64,000 nt of DNA, from positions 8,618,001 to 8,682,000 of the forward strand of contig NC_084763.1 of assembly GCF_028858725.1 (NCBI RefSeq). Direction: 5' to 3'. The DNA is from Colius striatus (Eukaryota; Chordata; Aves; Coliiformes; Coliidae). Below the pieces are notes generated by a model, which saw only the letters and a program-made list of their open reading frames with translations, did no database searches and was not told where the DNA came from. This document shows positions 33,430 to 48,400 of the stretch, piece after piece (within the stretch, counting starts at the first letter, position 1; each line of letters begins with the position of its first letter). The position numbers and the translations under genes are program-made.

Positions 33430-36400
33430 CTGCGTGGAAAGAGAAGGAGCGGGGACGAGGTCAGCCCCACTCTGCCCGCGGCTGAGGGGACGTGGCCTCA
33501 CCAACAACGCTTCTCTACCTGTGAAAACCTTCTTCAAGCTCCGACTGATCCAGATGTTGTCCAGCGACTTGGAGCCTTGGGGGTTCTTGGTGCTGATGTT
33601 GGTGAAGGTGCCGGAAGGGACCAGGTGATGGAACTTCTCCTTCCTCAGGATGTCGTGGTCGCTGCTGTCCGGGGCCTGGTTGAAGTCTCCCAGGATGATC
33701 ACGTCTCTTTCTCCTAGGAAACAAGAGAAGCAGAAATGAATGGGAGAGATGGATGTCTGCCCCTTCGGTGCCAGGAGCAGGGAGGATAAATGGGAGGAGG
33801 AAAATACAAATGCTGGATTGACTCCTGAAAGCAATGCTGTTCAAAGCCTTTTTTCCATGGCTCTTTACTCACAGCCGTTATCTTCCTGGTAACAGGAAGC
33901 ACTTTTTCCCTGAGAGGGTTGTGAGCCCCTGTGCCAGGCTGCCCAGGGAGGTGGGGGAGCCTCCATCCCTGGAGGGAGCCCAAAGCTGTGTAGCTGAGGT
34001 GCTGAGGGCCATGGGTTAGTGGTGGGCTCAGCAGAGTGAGGGGAGGGCTGGGACTCCATGAGCTTAAAGGTCTTTTCCAAGTGAAATGATTCTGTGAGTC
34101 TAACACAAACCAGCCTGCAGACATTTCCTGCTGTTAAACCTCACCTCACTCGTGCTGGCACCCCTGACTTGTGAGTCACCAAAGGCAACAAACCCAAAGA
34201 CAAGCAGCTCTGGTCTCTGAGGTTTTGGGAAGTCTTTGTAAGGTTATTTCCCCCTCTCCTTTTTCTGCACTAAACACATCCTGGCATCAACCCTGCCTGA
34301 CACTGTTTCTTTGTGGATTTGCTTTAAGAGTTGAGGATCCTCTTGTGAGGCTCCCAGGAAGACACAACCTCATACACTCAGCTGTATACCCAAGTCCCAA
34401 AAGTGCAGTGCTAGTTCTACCCCTCAGCACTTAAGAAATCCCAAGGAGCAGCCTGCAAGCCCAATGGCAGAGGATGAGCTCACCAGAACACAGCCACTCC
34501 CTGTCCACAGCAGCTCTCCTCTGCCTGGCTGAGTGAGGCAACACTGCTCAACTGGGGATGTCTTGTGTTCTGGCTGGGGCTGGATTTGCAGAGACGCAAA
34601 GGGGATAACTCAAAAATGCTCGTCAGAAACATCCTGTCTTTGTGTGAATAGAAAATGAGCTCGGTTCTGTTTTATTCCCAACCCTAATGAAGTGAGAAAA
34701 AGAAACTCTGGACCCTAATCTTGTGTCCACAGTATGTGCTCTCCCTGCTCCCCAGCTGCTGATGGAGACATCCCTGCTGTGCCCTGGATTGTAGTCACAG
34801 ACCCCTTACAGTTGGAAAAGACCTTTAAGACCATCAAGTCCAACCCCTCACCTCACAGAGCCAGGCCCAGCACTAAACTAACCCATGTCCCTCAGCACCT
34901 CATCTGTGTGTCCTTTGAATATCTGCAGGGGTGGTGACTCCACCACCTCCCTGGGCAGCCCATTCCAATGATTAATAACCCTCCCAGGGAAAAAGCTCTT
35001 CCTAATGTCCAATCTAAACCTCCCTTGGTGCAAACAACAAGAAGTGTGCTGCTGGACCTTGTGCTGACAAATAAAAGTCTGTTTGGGGATGTGAAGGCTG
35101 GAGGCAACCTTGGCTGCAGTAACCATGAGATAGTGGAGTTCAAGAAGGAGCAGGACACCGAGCAGGATTGTGACCCCGGACTTCAGGTGAGCTGACTTTG
35201 GCCTCTTCAAAGATCTGCTTGGAGGGTTCTCATGGGATAGGATCCTAGATGGTAGAAGTGCCCAAGAGAGCTGGTTCATCTTCAAGCACCAAGATCTGTG
35301 TGTCCTCACAAGTATAAAATCAGGAAAAGGAGGCAAAAGGCCTGCATGGCTGAAAAAAGAACTACTGGAACTACTCAAGGAGAAGAGAGAAATCTGTGCA
35401 AGGTGGAAAAAGGGCCTGGTTGCTTGGGAAGGTATGGGAACATCACCAGAGTATGCAGGGACAAAACTAGGAAGGCCAAAGCTCTTTTGGAGTTAAACCT
35501 GGCAAAGGGAGTAAAGGAAAACAAGAAGGGCTTTTACAAATACATCATCAGCACAAGGAAGATTAGGGAGAACATGAACCCTCTGCTGAACACGGAAGGC
35601 GCCTGGTGACAGAGGCTGCAGAGAAGGAACTACTGAGTGACTGGATGATCTTTAGAGGTCCCTTCCAACCCCTACCGTTCTGTGACTCTGTGATTCTGAA
35701 TGCATCGCCAAAAATTATGCCCAAGCCGACCTCAGAGAGCTGAGCGAGCCTTTGTCTCTCAGAAGGCTTTTCCCTCCCCGGGCCCGAAGCGTGGGAGCAG
35801 CCGGGGCTCTCCCTTCAGAGGATCAGCCTCCTCGGGCTGTGCCGCTGCTGTGCCGGAGGCAGCCAGGAGAGGGGGCGCAGGCTCAACAACGAATCAACAG
35901 GGACCCTGCCAGCGTACGACTTACAAACCCCTTCAAAGCACGCTGCATGCTGAGATGCAGAGGGGCGATGAAAAGACAGTGGAGCTGTTTGTGGTGTCTG
36001 TGCCCTTTGCAAGCCGCAAATCACATTGGAAGTTGAATCACATTGGAGGGTTGTTTGTCTATAAAATGTTTGTGACTGTGGCCTTCCCACCTTTAAAAGC
36101 AAAACACAACTCCAAATCAGAACCTGAGCTATTTCAAGCTGCATCAGAACCCGAAAGAAAACCCACTGCTTGCCTAATGGGATGACAGTGCCTGCTGGGA
36201 GGCAGCAGAGTTTGCAGCTCTGCATGCACCTTGTTGCAAACACCCAAGATCTCTCACTTGGCAGGATCAGGGAGCCTGAGATGCCACTGCACAGTCTCAG
36301 TCCTTCAGGGGCTAATGCTTGCTTCATGGCCCAGGTAGCACTCAGCCCCTTCCATGCTTTCAGCTCAGCCAGAGAAGTGGGGAAAGGCCATTACAGAAAC

Positions 36401-39400
36401 CTCTGGAGCACATCCTTGGGGGCTGGTGTTAAAAGATGACAGAGAGGCAGGGACCCTGACAGCAGTATCTTGATCCCACACAAGGTATGTTCCATTCTGT
36501 TTAGCAAACCCTCAAGCCTAATGCTCTTACATGAAAAAAAACTATGAAAGAACATACTTATGAGTGAAAATCTGAACTGACTGCTCTGTTCTGGACACTT
36601 TAGAAAGAGCAGAGGCTGAATGACCCAGCACCTGGACATGTGCTAGGCAGGAGGTGAGGAGCCAGCCTGTGGCACATCCAGGGAGAGAACTGCTCTGTTC
36701 TTCATCCAGTTCAACTTTTGCATGCAGAGTAAGTTGTCAGACAGAACAGGCTGGGCCATGTCAAAGAAGCTGAAATCCAACTTGCCATCAGAGAGGGAAA
36801 GGACTGCTTCTGGTCCCCTCTGACAGGTGCTACTGGGGCTCCCCATGACAGGGCAGCCCTGTGCTAAGCAGGAAAAGCAGGGCAACATCAATTGCTGAGA
36901 TACCCACCAACTCCATCTCCCCTGGTCCTGGCTTGCCCTCAGCCCTGTCTGCCTCCCCAGATCCCCACAGCAGCAGGAAGGAAAGGGGCAAACCTGCCTG
37001 GATCTGCACCCCTGAGCCCCTCAGCTGAGGCAGGGAGCATGAGCTGCAGCTCTCAGAGCTCTCACGGATCAGCCCCAAGGGCTCTTGGACAAACTCAGCA
37101 ACGGTTCCAGAAGAATTGATGCCCCTGCCCATAATGAGAGATGTCAACAGCAAAACCTGCAGTCACGGTGTTACAGCTACAATCAGATTGGGGAGGAGGG
37201 GAGGAAGGAAAATTTAGACAATGCTACTGGTGCTGTGCTGTGATTTTCCTCTTTTGGAGGAAAGATGAGTTTGAGGCTGGCAGGACTTGTTCCTCCTCCT
37301 CTTCCTCAGGACTGGGCATCCCCTGGATGAGTTCCCATGTGACCTGCTCTAGGTGGCCCTGCTCTGGCAGGGGAGTTGGACTGGATGATCTGTCAAGGTC
37401 CCTTCCAGCCCTTAAGGTTCTGTGATTCTGTGATCCTCAGCTGATGCAATCCAGTCCTCTTCTTCATCCTCCTCCAGCAGGTTACATTAGGAAGTGCTCC
37501 CTCACCAACCCAGCCTTTGCTGCAGAGGTCCCTCCCACAGACTCTGCTGTCCCAGGGGGACCCAGAGGCTCTGCCTGGTGGGACGTGATGGCAGACAGCC
37601 CTTGGCACAAAGCCACGTCTCCCACTGCCCCTCAGGGCTGCTCCCACACCGTGGCACTGAGGCCCACAACAACCCTGCTCCTTGGGTGAGGAGAAAGGCC
37701 AGTCTGTCTGCAAACACCCTGCAGGGACTTTCAGCAGTGCCTGTGTGTGGCTCTGGGCCAGCAAAGCAAAGCTCTGCCTAACTCAGCCCTGTGCCAATGC
37801 AGCCTGCTGAGGGACTCTCAGTGCCTGCAGAAGTCTGCAGTGCTGACATCTGCCTTCCTGCAGGAACTGGGAAACCCTCCTGTGCTCTGTAGCAGTCCAA
37901 AGAGACACCTGCAGGACACCTGCCCTGACTTGCCCATGCCCACAGTGAGTCACTTCAACAGACCTTTAAACCCCTAAATCCTTCCTGGAGAGAGTGAGAA
38001 GCAGATGATGACAAAGATGTGATGGTACATCAGCCGCTAAGAAGCTTCCTACCTGCTCTCAGAGGTCTTCCAAGCCCAATGCATGGGTAACCCATGGGGT
38101 ATGTCCAAGCTGGGTGGGAGGAGAAGATTAAGCCAACAGCCTGGTCCCCAGGTCCAAGCACCACCAGCACATCTAGAACAGCACGTGTGTGCTGCCCACA
38201 GTCACCACACTCAAGATAAACTGGTGGAGCTCTTGAGAGAAGGCAAAACGGCTACTGCAAAGAGTTAGCTACGAGTGGCCAGCAGCCACCAAGTCTCTCC
38301 AGTGCTGCTGAAGGGAAAGAGGGGCAAAAAAGAAACCAGGGCCCACTGGTGTGATGGGAGAAACAGGGAGACACTAGTGCTCTGCAGTACAGGAGGCTGT
38401 GAAGAGTGACCAAATCTCAGATGCTCATGTGCCTCTATATACAAATGAAGGATGACAGAGTAGGTGTCTGCTGGCCAAAAGGGAGCAGAAACTCAAATTT
38501 ACTGCAGTACCCACAGTCCAACCAGCTCCTGTTACTCATCTTTTATGGATGAGATTGGAGGAGATTGAAGGATGGCAGTGACTTTAAGCACAACATTCAT
38601 TCTGGCAGCGTAATCCAGTACTTCAAAGGAACGCATGTGCACTACCGTTTGTTTAGGAAGCAAGAGCTGCATCCCACAAGTTTGGAGGAATGGGAGTATT
38701 TTCTTTTGTGAAAGGCTAAGCCAAGAAGAAGTATGCTCCAGTAACAGCTGCCTCCCCTATGAAAACACAAACGTGTCATAAAGAGAAGCCCTAACGCTGA
38801 GAGTCTCCGTTTAGACGCAGCGGAAACGAAGAGCTGCACGTTTCTCTGCCTCTCAGTTCGGCCTCTGGGGATTAAAACAAAGGAACCTTTTGTTTACTTT
38901 CCTCCTTTCCAATTTCAAGGTAGGTGGATAAATACTTAAACCAGTAGCACTTAAAAATAGCTCTGGCTGCTCCTTGCAGCTCCAACAGAAACACAACAGG
39001 ACACGCATAAAGCCTGCAAATACCTCTTGTGTTACACAAGAGGGATATTAATGCTCCCAAGTGACCAACCTTGCTAAACTTGGTCAACAACCTTGTAACC
39101 CTTTTGCATCTTTGTTAAGCAGTAACCAAAGGGCTCCATTTCTCTGTTTGTCTAAGGAGATCTGCAACACTTAGAATGTGAAACGTGCTGTTGTGCTTCC
39201 CGGAAAACCGAACTGAATTTGCCAGCTTCAACGCAAGGAGCTGGCTGTTAACGTTGCACAAGCTCAGGTCTAAAGTCTAGTGTCCTTCATGCTGGTGTAA
39301 AAGCAGAGCAATTTATCTGAAAGCAATGAAATTATCCTTCCTGCGACACCCAGGTAGCAAAGCAGGATTTGGGCTCTTTTCTGCTTGGCAGCCCATCTCC

Positions 39401-42400
39401 TGATTCGCACCGGCTTTCCCAACACGCTTCCAGCTGTCCAAAAAAGTAAATACATGGAATCTATTGCTTTGGGAGAAAACAAACCCCATTAAAAATGGAA
39501 AGAAAAAAGCCATTGGGAACTGGGGCTGTTTAGTCTGGAGGAGACTGTGGGGGGAGCTCATTAATAGTTACAAATATCTCAATGGTGGGTGTCAGGAGGT
39601 TGGGGCAGCAGTTTTTTCAATGGCATCTAGCAAAAGGACAGGGGGTAATGGGATAAAACTAGAATACAAAAAGATACCATCTGTGAGAAGCTGACCTCAC
39701 AGGTGCTCAGTGCTGCCCTTTCCCTACAGAAGAAAGCACCATATTTGCCAACCTCCATGTAGGAGAAGTTTTGAGAGTTGTTAGTTTCTCATGTTTCCAT
39801 TCACTAGCGGAGTTTTCTTCACGTACCTCATGAGATGGACTCACTTTGCAGAAGGACAAGGGGTAATGGGATGAAGCTGGAACACAAAAAGTTCCATTGA
39901 AACATAAGGAAAAACTCTTTCCCTGTTGAGGTGAGGGAGCCCTGGCACAGGCTGCACAGGGAGGGTGTGGAGGCTTCTTCCTTGGAGATCTTCAAGACCC
40001 ACCTGGACATGTTCCTGTGTGACCTGATCTAGGTGACCCTGCTTCTGCAGGAGGGTTGGACTGGATGATCTCTAAAGGTCCCTTCCAACCCCTACCATTC
40101 TATGATCCTATCATTAAGCTTTGTTCTCATACCAAGTAGATGTTGCTTCTACAAAGGACTTAAAATAAGGCATTAGCCTGGGTGTCTCGTCTTCTTGGTT
40201 TCTTTGGCTGAACTTGCACTTCACACTGGCATAAAATCAGGAGGAGCTTCCTTTGAAAGGAATGGTGTCAAAGCCAGCAGCATCCTCCACGCTGTCTATG
40301 TTATTTAGGAAAGACAATGAGGAAGGGGCAAAGCACATTTGCCACGCCTGATGCAAACACAAACAGCGGTAACAGCAGCTGCCAGGCCAATGAGATCTGT
40401 GAGACTCACACTGAGATGGATCACACTCTGGTTCTTTTGCAATTCCTTTGGATCAGATAAAGCTGTCCAGCTGGCAGCAGCCCATGTGCCCTACCTTTCA
40501 GAGTCTCCTGCAAAGTGTGAGCGAAGGCCGCCAGTTTGTGGCTGTCGTGGTTCTTGCTGGCACTGTCCCCCGGTGAAGGCGACAAGGCCAGGTGGAGGTT
40601 AACCAGTGTGAGGTCATTCATCCCAACCTGTGGCAGAGAGGAGGAGGGGGCAGAATCAGTGCCATTACAGACAGGGCATGAGGAGTCCCAAAGCAGAACC
40701 ACGTGCCCTGCTGCCAGGGATCTGGTAGCGAGCGGAACTCGCTTGGCTCTGTGCGTGGTGCGTCTCAGCTGTACTCGGCTTTGGGAGGAAGGAGGGGAAG
40801 GTGTTTCGCAGCTCTGTTTGCAAGAACATGACACCCTTGCAGTTCTGGGGACACCACCACTGTTGCAGAAAGAAGCTGTCTGCTTATGAAAATCAGTTTA
40901 TGCAAAACCAGTTGTTAATGAGCTGCAAATAATGTCATGGCCATTACACGGGCTAATTACGACTCTCCTGGGATTAGTGGTGGCCTGTCGCTGAAATTAA
41001 GAAACTTAATGTACCTTGAAAGGGGCTGTTGGCTCCCTGCCATCTTCTGCTTACCTTCTGGGACTCCCTTTGTCATGTGGCATGAGCAATACCTACTCCT
41101 AATAGTGCCCTGCTCACATTGTTTATTAGTTCTCAATGGTTTTTAATATAATCATTTCATGAATGTTTCTCTCTTAAGCGTCACCAGAGGTGCCAAGTGC
41201 CCCAAACTGCATCTCTGCATCACAGCCTGTGCAGAGAAGGGGGCTGCTGTATGACAAGAGTTTCCAGAATGCATCATGCTCTTTTAGAGGGGTTCAGCCA
41301 GGTGAAAAAGCTTTATAATGGAAATTCTGCAGTGTGCCAGTGACATGTGAGGGATCAGCCCGAGTCTCTCAGGAGCCTTCTAGAGATATACAGCTCTCCA
41401 TTCTGCCTACACTTGCCCCTCTCCACACACAGTTCATGGCACTGAAAAGAGTCACAGGCCTGCAGCTGGCTGCTGCTGGATATGTCCCTCATCCTTGCTG
41501 TGTCCACTTGGTAAAAGCAGAACAAGGAGACTAGTGACTTCTGGCACTCTCTCAGCGGCCGTGGATGCTACCGAAGATCCGCTGACCCTCACATGCCCAA
41601 ATGCTCCCTTGTAGCAAGGCTTGCACCCCCAGGAGCAAGGGAAAAGACTGACTGGCCATCTGCCAGACCCTTAAAGCCCCCATATGGACAAGCCTCATGG
41701 CCTCAACCATGAGACAGTGCTGAAGTGATGAGATGGGTTAGAGCCTAGTGCAAATTATTATGTGGTAGAAGAGTGTATGTCCTTCCAGCTTCTTATCCCA
41801 ATTCTGTAATAAAGGCTCAAGAGCACTTACCTTGAAATGTGCAAGGTAGGGGTGAGGGTACGAGTGCTTCCCGTTGCCATTCGTCTGGGCACTCTCCTGA
41901 GATGAAGCATCTTTCAGTTCGATGCCAGCTGTTGAATCCCAGAGGAAGCCAGAATATTCAACTCCCTGGAATCAACAAAAAACCCAAACAACAAAAAAAG
42001 AGTGAACAGCTAGTGGTAAGAAGCTAAAAACCAATCATTCTGCCTCAATCCAACCCCCCCGATGAAATCTTCACTCGTGACTTTCAGTGCCATTGTTTCT
42101 CTTGGCAGTGGTGTACATCACTCAGAGGAAACCAAGAGTTGTCTGTCCAACCCTGAGCTCAGTGCCTCATCATCTCACTGGGTGACTGTGAGGCTTGCAG
42201 TGGTGATGCTGAACACAGCTGTTCCTGCTCCGCACGCCAGGCACCAGCTCACACATTTCTGTCGCTGGCAACCTAAAAAGATCCAGCTCCTCGAGTCTCT
42301 TGGCATGAAATCTGGTCTAGACCTCTCAGCTCTCTCTCATCTTCTCTCTTTTCCAGCTCAAATAGTTCATACTCTCTGCTCCTTTCAGCTCTGGTGCTAT

Positions 42401-45400
42401 CATCCTGCGTGGGGGTTTTAAATTACTTTGGAACATAAGACTGCATCAAGAAGAGTGTGGGCAGCAGGTCGAGGGAGGCCCTGCTCCCCCCCTCTACCCT
42501 GTCCTGGTGAGGCCTCATCTGGAGTCCTGTGGCCAGTTCTGGGGTTCTGAGTTCAAAAGAGACAAGGAACTACTGGAGAGAGTCCAGTGGAGGGTCACCA
42601 AGTTGATGAGGGGACTGGAACGTATCTCTGACGAGGAAAGGCTGTTAGACCCGGGTCTGTTCAGCCCAGAGAAGGCTGAGGGAGGACCTTATGAATGCTT
42701 ATGAATACCTAAAGGGTGAGTGTCGAGAGGATGGGGCCAGTTTGTTTTCTGTGGTGCCCAGGGACAGGACAAAAGGTAACAGGCAGAAGCTGGAACCCAA
42801 GAAGTTCCATGGGAACATGAGGAGAAACCTCTTTGGTGTTCAGGTGAGGGAGCCCTGGCACAGGCTGCTCCTTCTCTGGAGGTTTCCAAACCTGGACACA
42901 TTCCTGTATAATCTGATCAAGTGGAACCACTCACTACATGTCAGGTTTTAGTTCCTCTTTCTACCCCACAACAACATCCAATAACAACTGCAGCATGAGG
43001 ACGACCCCATCCAGCATCACCAAGCTCAAGCCCAAGGAGGACCTTACTGTAAAACTTATAAGTGCCCTTAAAAGAAAAAGAAGAGAGTTTTTCCTTGGGA
43101 GAGATTGCTTTGGGGCACCATTAGTGGTGTCTGGCCCAATGTTGCACTACCTTGGATACTGTCACGGGTAGCAGGTGCAGCTATAAGCAAAGTAGCTCAG
43201 TGCAGTACATATAACTATCCCCATGGCAGAAGATGCTGCAGGGAAAAGCACAGTGCAGCACGGTGCAGATTCCAGACAGAGGGCACAGCATTTAAGCACC
43301 TGTGCAGAGCACTGTGGGTTAGAGGTGAGATAAGCTGCTCTTCTAGATGAGGATGGCAGGCTGCAGAGCCCCTCTGCAGGGTCTTCACTAGAAAATGAGG
43401 AAAACAGGGAGCCCTTCCAAATGCCAGACGGTGCTGCACTAGGGAACAAGCTCAGCTGACTGGCACAAAACAAATTCAGAAATACTGCAGCCTGACAGGG
43501 ACAAATCCAAGGACTCTGTCCTACTGTGTACCCTTTCTTCTGCATTTCTCTACTGTTTTTATCCACCATGCCACCAATCACAGAATGTTAAGGGCTGGAA
43601 GGGACCTCTAAAGATCATCCAGTCCAACTCCCCTGCCAGAGCAGGACCACCTAGAGTAGGTCACACAGGAACTCATCCAGGTGGGTTTGAATGTCTCCAG
43701 AGAAGGAGACTCAACAACCCATCCGGGCAGCCCCTTCCAGTGCTCCCTCACTTGAACAGTGAAGAAGTTTTTCCTGTGTTTCTTTGGAACCTCTTCTGTT
43801 CCAGCGTGTACCCGTCGCCCCTTGTCCTATCATTGGCCATCACTGAGAACAGCCTGGCTCCATCCTCCTGACATTCATCCTTTATGTATTTGTAAACATT
43901 AATGAGGTCACCCCTCAGTCTCTAAGCTAAAGAGCCCCAGCTCCCTCAGCCTTTCATCAGATGGGAGATACTCCACTCCATCATCTTTGTGGCCCTGTCC
44001 TGAGCTCTCTCCAGCAGTTTCCTTCTTGAACTGAGGGGCCCAGAGCTGGACACAATATTCCAGCTGCAGTCTCACGAGGGCAGAAGAGAGGAGGAGGAGA
44101 ACACATACCTTCCTCCTTACAAGTCTGACACAGGCTAAGGAAAACAATTCTCCCAAAAAATGAGCCACACAGTTGAACTGAAAGCTACAGCAACAGTCAG
44201 CTTAAAATGCAAGAGATGTGAGCCTCGCCAACAAGGATTTGCAAAACGTTTTGCCTTGAACATTCAAAATATGTCCTTGGTTAGAAGGGGAAAAAGGAAA
44301 AAAAAAAAAAGAGAAGTGCAAAGCCAAAGTTCAGACCTGGGGGATTAATGTACCTTGTGTAGCTGGCCTGAGGGTTTTTCGGAAACAACACCCTTCCAAC
44401 ATCCTCTAGGGCCCTTCCACTTGCGGATGTTTGGCAGCGTCGGCTGGTTCAGCTCCACACAAAACTGGGGAGAGAGGAAAGGGAAGGAAATTACAAAAAA
44501 ATAATAAAAAAGAGATCAGCTTTGTAGTCTTTTTAAAAAAAAAACCCAACCCTGCAAACTGAAGCATGCAGCGAGGCCACGGCGAGAGACACGGCACAGC
44601 ACAGGCTGTGCTCTCCGCCTCCCCGCAGGCCGCCAAGGAGGTGGTCTGGGCCCCAGCCCAGGCTGCCTCACCCCCCCAGCTGGATGTTATTCACAGATAC
44701 ATGAAAAATTAAAATAACTCAGTGCAAATGCTGCAAGTAGAACGTTTGGGTGGGTTTTTTTCCCCCTCCAAAGCTACTTGTTTGACTGGAAAAGGGTTTT
44801 CTCTGTGCTTCTCGATGGCAGGAAGGCCCTGCAGCCTCCACTTCAGCGCCAAGGCTGCTGGCACGACACAAGAGGAAGGGTAGAGGCCAAGCTCAATGGC
44901 TTTTGGGGTGAAGGCTCCTCTGACATCACACCAGGGACACATGCCTGAGTCTCTGTGCATGAAGGGATTGGCTGTGTGCCTGCAGATGTTCTACTTGTCA
45001 CTGGAGAAACTGTGTTTAAACGCAGAGGATTTCACAGTCAAAGAGTATCCTCAGACAAAATCTTGTATCCAGGAGGTCCCTCCAAACCAAGCAGCAACTT
45101 AAGGAAGAAGGATTTTCAAGGTAATCAATAACCTCTTGTCAACAGTGACTCTTTGCAGGGGAACATGCCACACATAGTTCAAAGAGCCAGAGTGATAAAC
45201 TGCATGGATACAAGTGTGTCCTATGTGGGTATCAGCAAAAGGATGAGATGGTTTTCTTGTGTTTCTTTTGCCTTTCGATTCAAAACCAAAAATCAAACCC
45301 TGCTCTTTCACTAACTTGCCCTGGAGGCTGAAGCTGTACGAATTGACTTCTCAGAGATTCGTAATGGTTGGAAAAGGCCTTTAAGATCAAGTCCAACCCC

Positions 45401-48400
45401 TCACCTCACACTGCCAAGGCCACCACTAACCCATGTCCCTCAGCACCTCATTTGTGTCTTTTGAATATCTCCAGGGATGTTGACTCCACCACCTCCCTGG
45501 GCAGCCTAACAACCCTCTCTGTGAAAATGTTCTTCCTCATCTCCAATTTAAACCTTCCCTGGTGCAACTTAAGGCCATTTCCACTTGTCCCATCTTTCCT
45601 TAATGGGGATAAGAGACCGACTCCCACCTCACTACAACTTCCTTTGAGGTAGCTGAAGAGAGTGATCATATCTCCTCAGTCTTCTCTTCCCTGTGCTAAA
45701 TAACCACAGCTCCCTCAGCTGCTCCTCATACGACTTGTTCAGATACATGCAAAACAGCAACACTTTTTTTTTTTGGCATCAGAAGAGTGAGAGTCATTTT
45801 GGCTGCACACCCAAAGCAAAAGTGCTCAGCACATCATTTACGTGTTGTGTGCAATGCAGAGATTGGCCAGGGATTCTTAGGGAAGACATCACATTCACAC
45901 ACAGTGTTCCTGCTCGTTCTACACCTTAGAGCAGTGCTGGGGCTGGGCTGCTTCATGGCACCAGGAGGCAACACAGGGTATCTGCATGGCCTGGGAACTG
46001 ACCTCTGCTCTCAGCTCTCCGCCCAGGCACTGCCCTAATCATAGAACCATTTCAGCTGGAAGAGACCTGTAAGATCATCAAGTCCAGCCTTTGTCCCAGC
46101 CCTATAAACCATTAGACCATTTCCTACAACATCCACCTGGCTCTGAAACCCCTCCAGGGACAGTGACTCCAGCACCTCCCTGGGCAGCTGTTCCAATGCC
46201 TGACAACCCTTTCAGGAAAGAAAGTCCTCCTGAGATCCAGCCTGAACCTCCCCTGGCACAACTTCTGGCTGTTTCCTCCTGTTCTATTGCTTGTTACTAG
46301 GGAGAACAGACTGACCTCCACCTTGCTACAGCCTCCTTTCAGGTAGTTGTAGAGAACAGCAGCCGTCACTCGTTCCTGGTGTCTTTCTGATGATTTTAAA
46401 CAGTATGAATTTGGTGAATGAGTTTTGTGACAGTTAAATAACTTGAACCAGCTAAAAAAAACCCAGCATGGTTGAAATTAGGAGTTGGACTGTAACCTCA
46501 CACAAGAGTTAACTTATCTCTGGGTTGCAGCTGCCTAGAAAGTGCAGCCAGCACAAAGCATATGACAGGGCTGAATAAATCTTACAGAAACTATCACTTT
46601 ATTAAAAAGAACATCTGCAGTCAACCAGTTTCAATATTTTGTGTCCTCCAAATGGAAGACTTTTTTTTTTTAAGGCCTTGATTTAACCTTGCTCAAACCA
46701 AGAGATGACAAATACCGTTACACATCGTGTTCAGAAAAATGCCATCAGCTCGGTCTGGGTGCACTTGCAGCAATGGAGAATTTGGCATGCAGCAGCTGAG
46801 TTGAATATGTGCTCGTTTTCCAGGGCTTCCAGGCACACAGATTGTGAAGCTTAGGCCATGGATTTTGGTGGTTTTTTTCTGGTGTGAGAAAGGCATTTCT
46901 CAAATCATGTTTTTCTGCCCACAAAACCCAACGTCAAACCACATGATGCTTTCTCTCATACAGAAAAAATATACAGACAAGCTTCTAGCCCACCTTGGGA
47001 AGGAAAAAAAAATGCCTTTCCTCCTTTGCAAAACTAAGTTAGAACCACACCAATCCCTTTGAGGAGTTCTTCAAGTGGGAAGGAAAGAGTGAATTTAAAC
47101 TCTCAGTCAATCAGAACAAGTTTGGCTTTTTCCCCCAAATCCTCCTAAGGAAAAAAGTTCTACTTCTTTATTTTCTCTCGAGCCTCTCAGGCTGCAAGTT
47201 TCTTAAAATTCAATGAGCTGCTTTATTGAATCCTGCAAGCAGCGAGTCAAAACTCTCTCACATACCATAATGCCAAGAGCACTAGGGCTTCTTGACAAGG
47301 ATGGCCCTGCGTCTCTCCTGCAGCTGGGTGCTGCTTTCTGGGGGACAGGCAGTGCTACCAGGGAGCAGTAACATGCAGCACCAGGCTCCAGGCATGCTCT
47401 AGGCAAAAAGCAGCCCATGCCCCTGAAAGGTCAAACTCCTTGTGCCAGGTACCTGCCCATTTGGTGTGCAAGGCACCAACACCCTGGGAATGAGGACAAG
47501 TCCTGTGTCCTTTGCTTATCATCAAAACATCCTTTTGCCATGAAGGGAGGACCCAGAGATGTAATTGCTCTTTGTCCACCCTGATAAGGAGTTGGTGTCT
47601 GGAGTCAGCCTCTCCAGAAGCAGAGACAGGCACAGGAATGAGCCTATGGCTGACACTGGAAAAGAACAGCAGGCAGTTGGAAGAAGCTGGAGAAATGCAC
47701 AGTTGAGGAGGGATCAGAGAGGGGAAGGCAATGGGTCTTGGACTAATTTGGGAGAAAGGAGAAGAATATATGTTGGAGATCAGAGAGGAGTTACAGACTC
47801 CCCAGGGCACTCCAAGCACTGCCAGCAAGAGCCCTTAATCCATTCATTAAGTGGAATTTCTGCCAGTGTAGCAGCTCTGCACACTAGGAGAGCTGCCAGC
47901 GAGCATCCTGCAGTGGCTGAGGAGCACATCTCACCACCTCTTGTCCAGGATGCCCTGGTTAATCTTTGCTTTCTTTTGGGGTGCTGTTTGTGCAACCAGT
48001 CCCATAACATGCACAGCAGGGTCACCTTTCCCTGATGACAACACCACTCTGTACTGAACATCTTTGCTTCTCAAGTGTTACTCCTGTAATAACAGCCCTG
48101 GGGACCACACTGAGTCAGTGTCCACCCTTGAGGTGAGCATCTTCTGCTCAAAAAGAGGAAACTAAATGTGATCCAAGAAAACAATGTCTTAGAGCTTAAT
48201 AAATTACACATCCTTATTAGCCAGAGGTTCCTCTGCGGAGGAACCTCTTGCTTCAGACATGGAGTCAGAGCAGAGGCTGCAAGGAGGGCAAGGAGAGAAG
48301 GAGCTTCCAGGGTGAGCCTGGTGTTATGGCAGTAATCAGTGCCTGAACTTTAGAAAGGTGCTCAAATCAATCAACTGCTCGTTTTTGTTAATCACCACAG

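Larger units (their letters stand above)
33714..40494 (-). other. EEPD1 intron (6.8 kb)
   Basis: Holds CR1 pieces at 33889-34102, 34795-35033, 35035-35700, 37321-37434, 39513-39671 and the composite repeat 39672-40106. The stretches 34103-34794, 35701-37320 and 37435-39512 contain nothing I recognise. Confidence 0.8.
41966..44353 (-). other. EEPD1 intron (2.4 kb)
   Basis: Holds two CR1 copies facing away from each other (42441-42921 + and 43578-44102 -). Nothing else recognised. Confidence 0.8.

Noticed and set aside
43162-43581. 139-codon - strand frame as an extra EEPD1 exon
   Set aside because: The flanking exons already join in phase (44354 to 41965) and the product resembles nothing in EEPD1.
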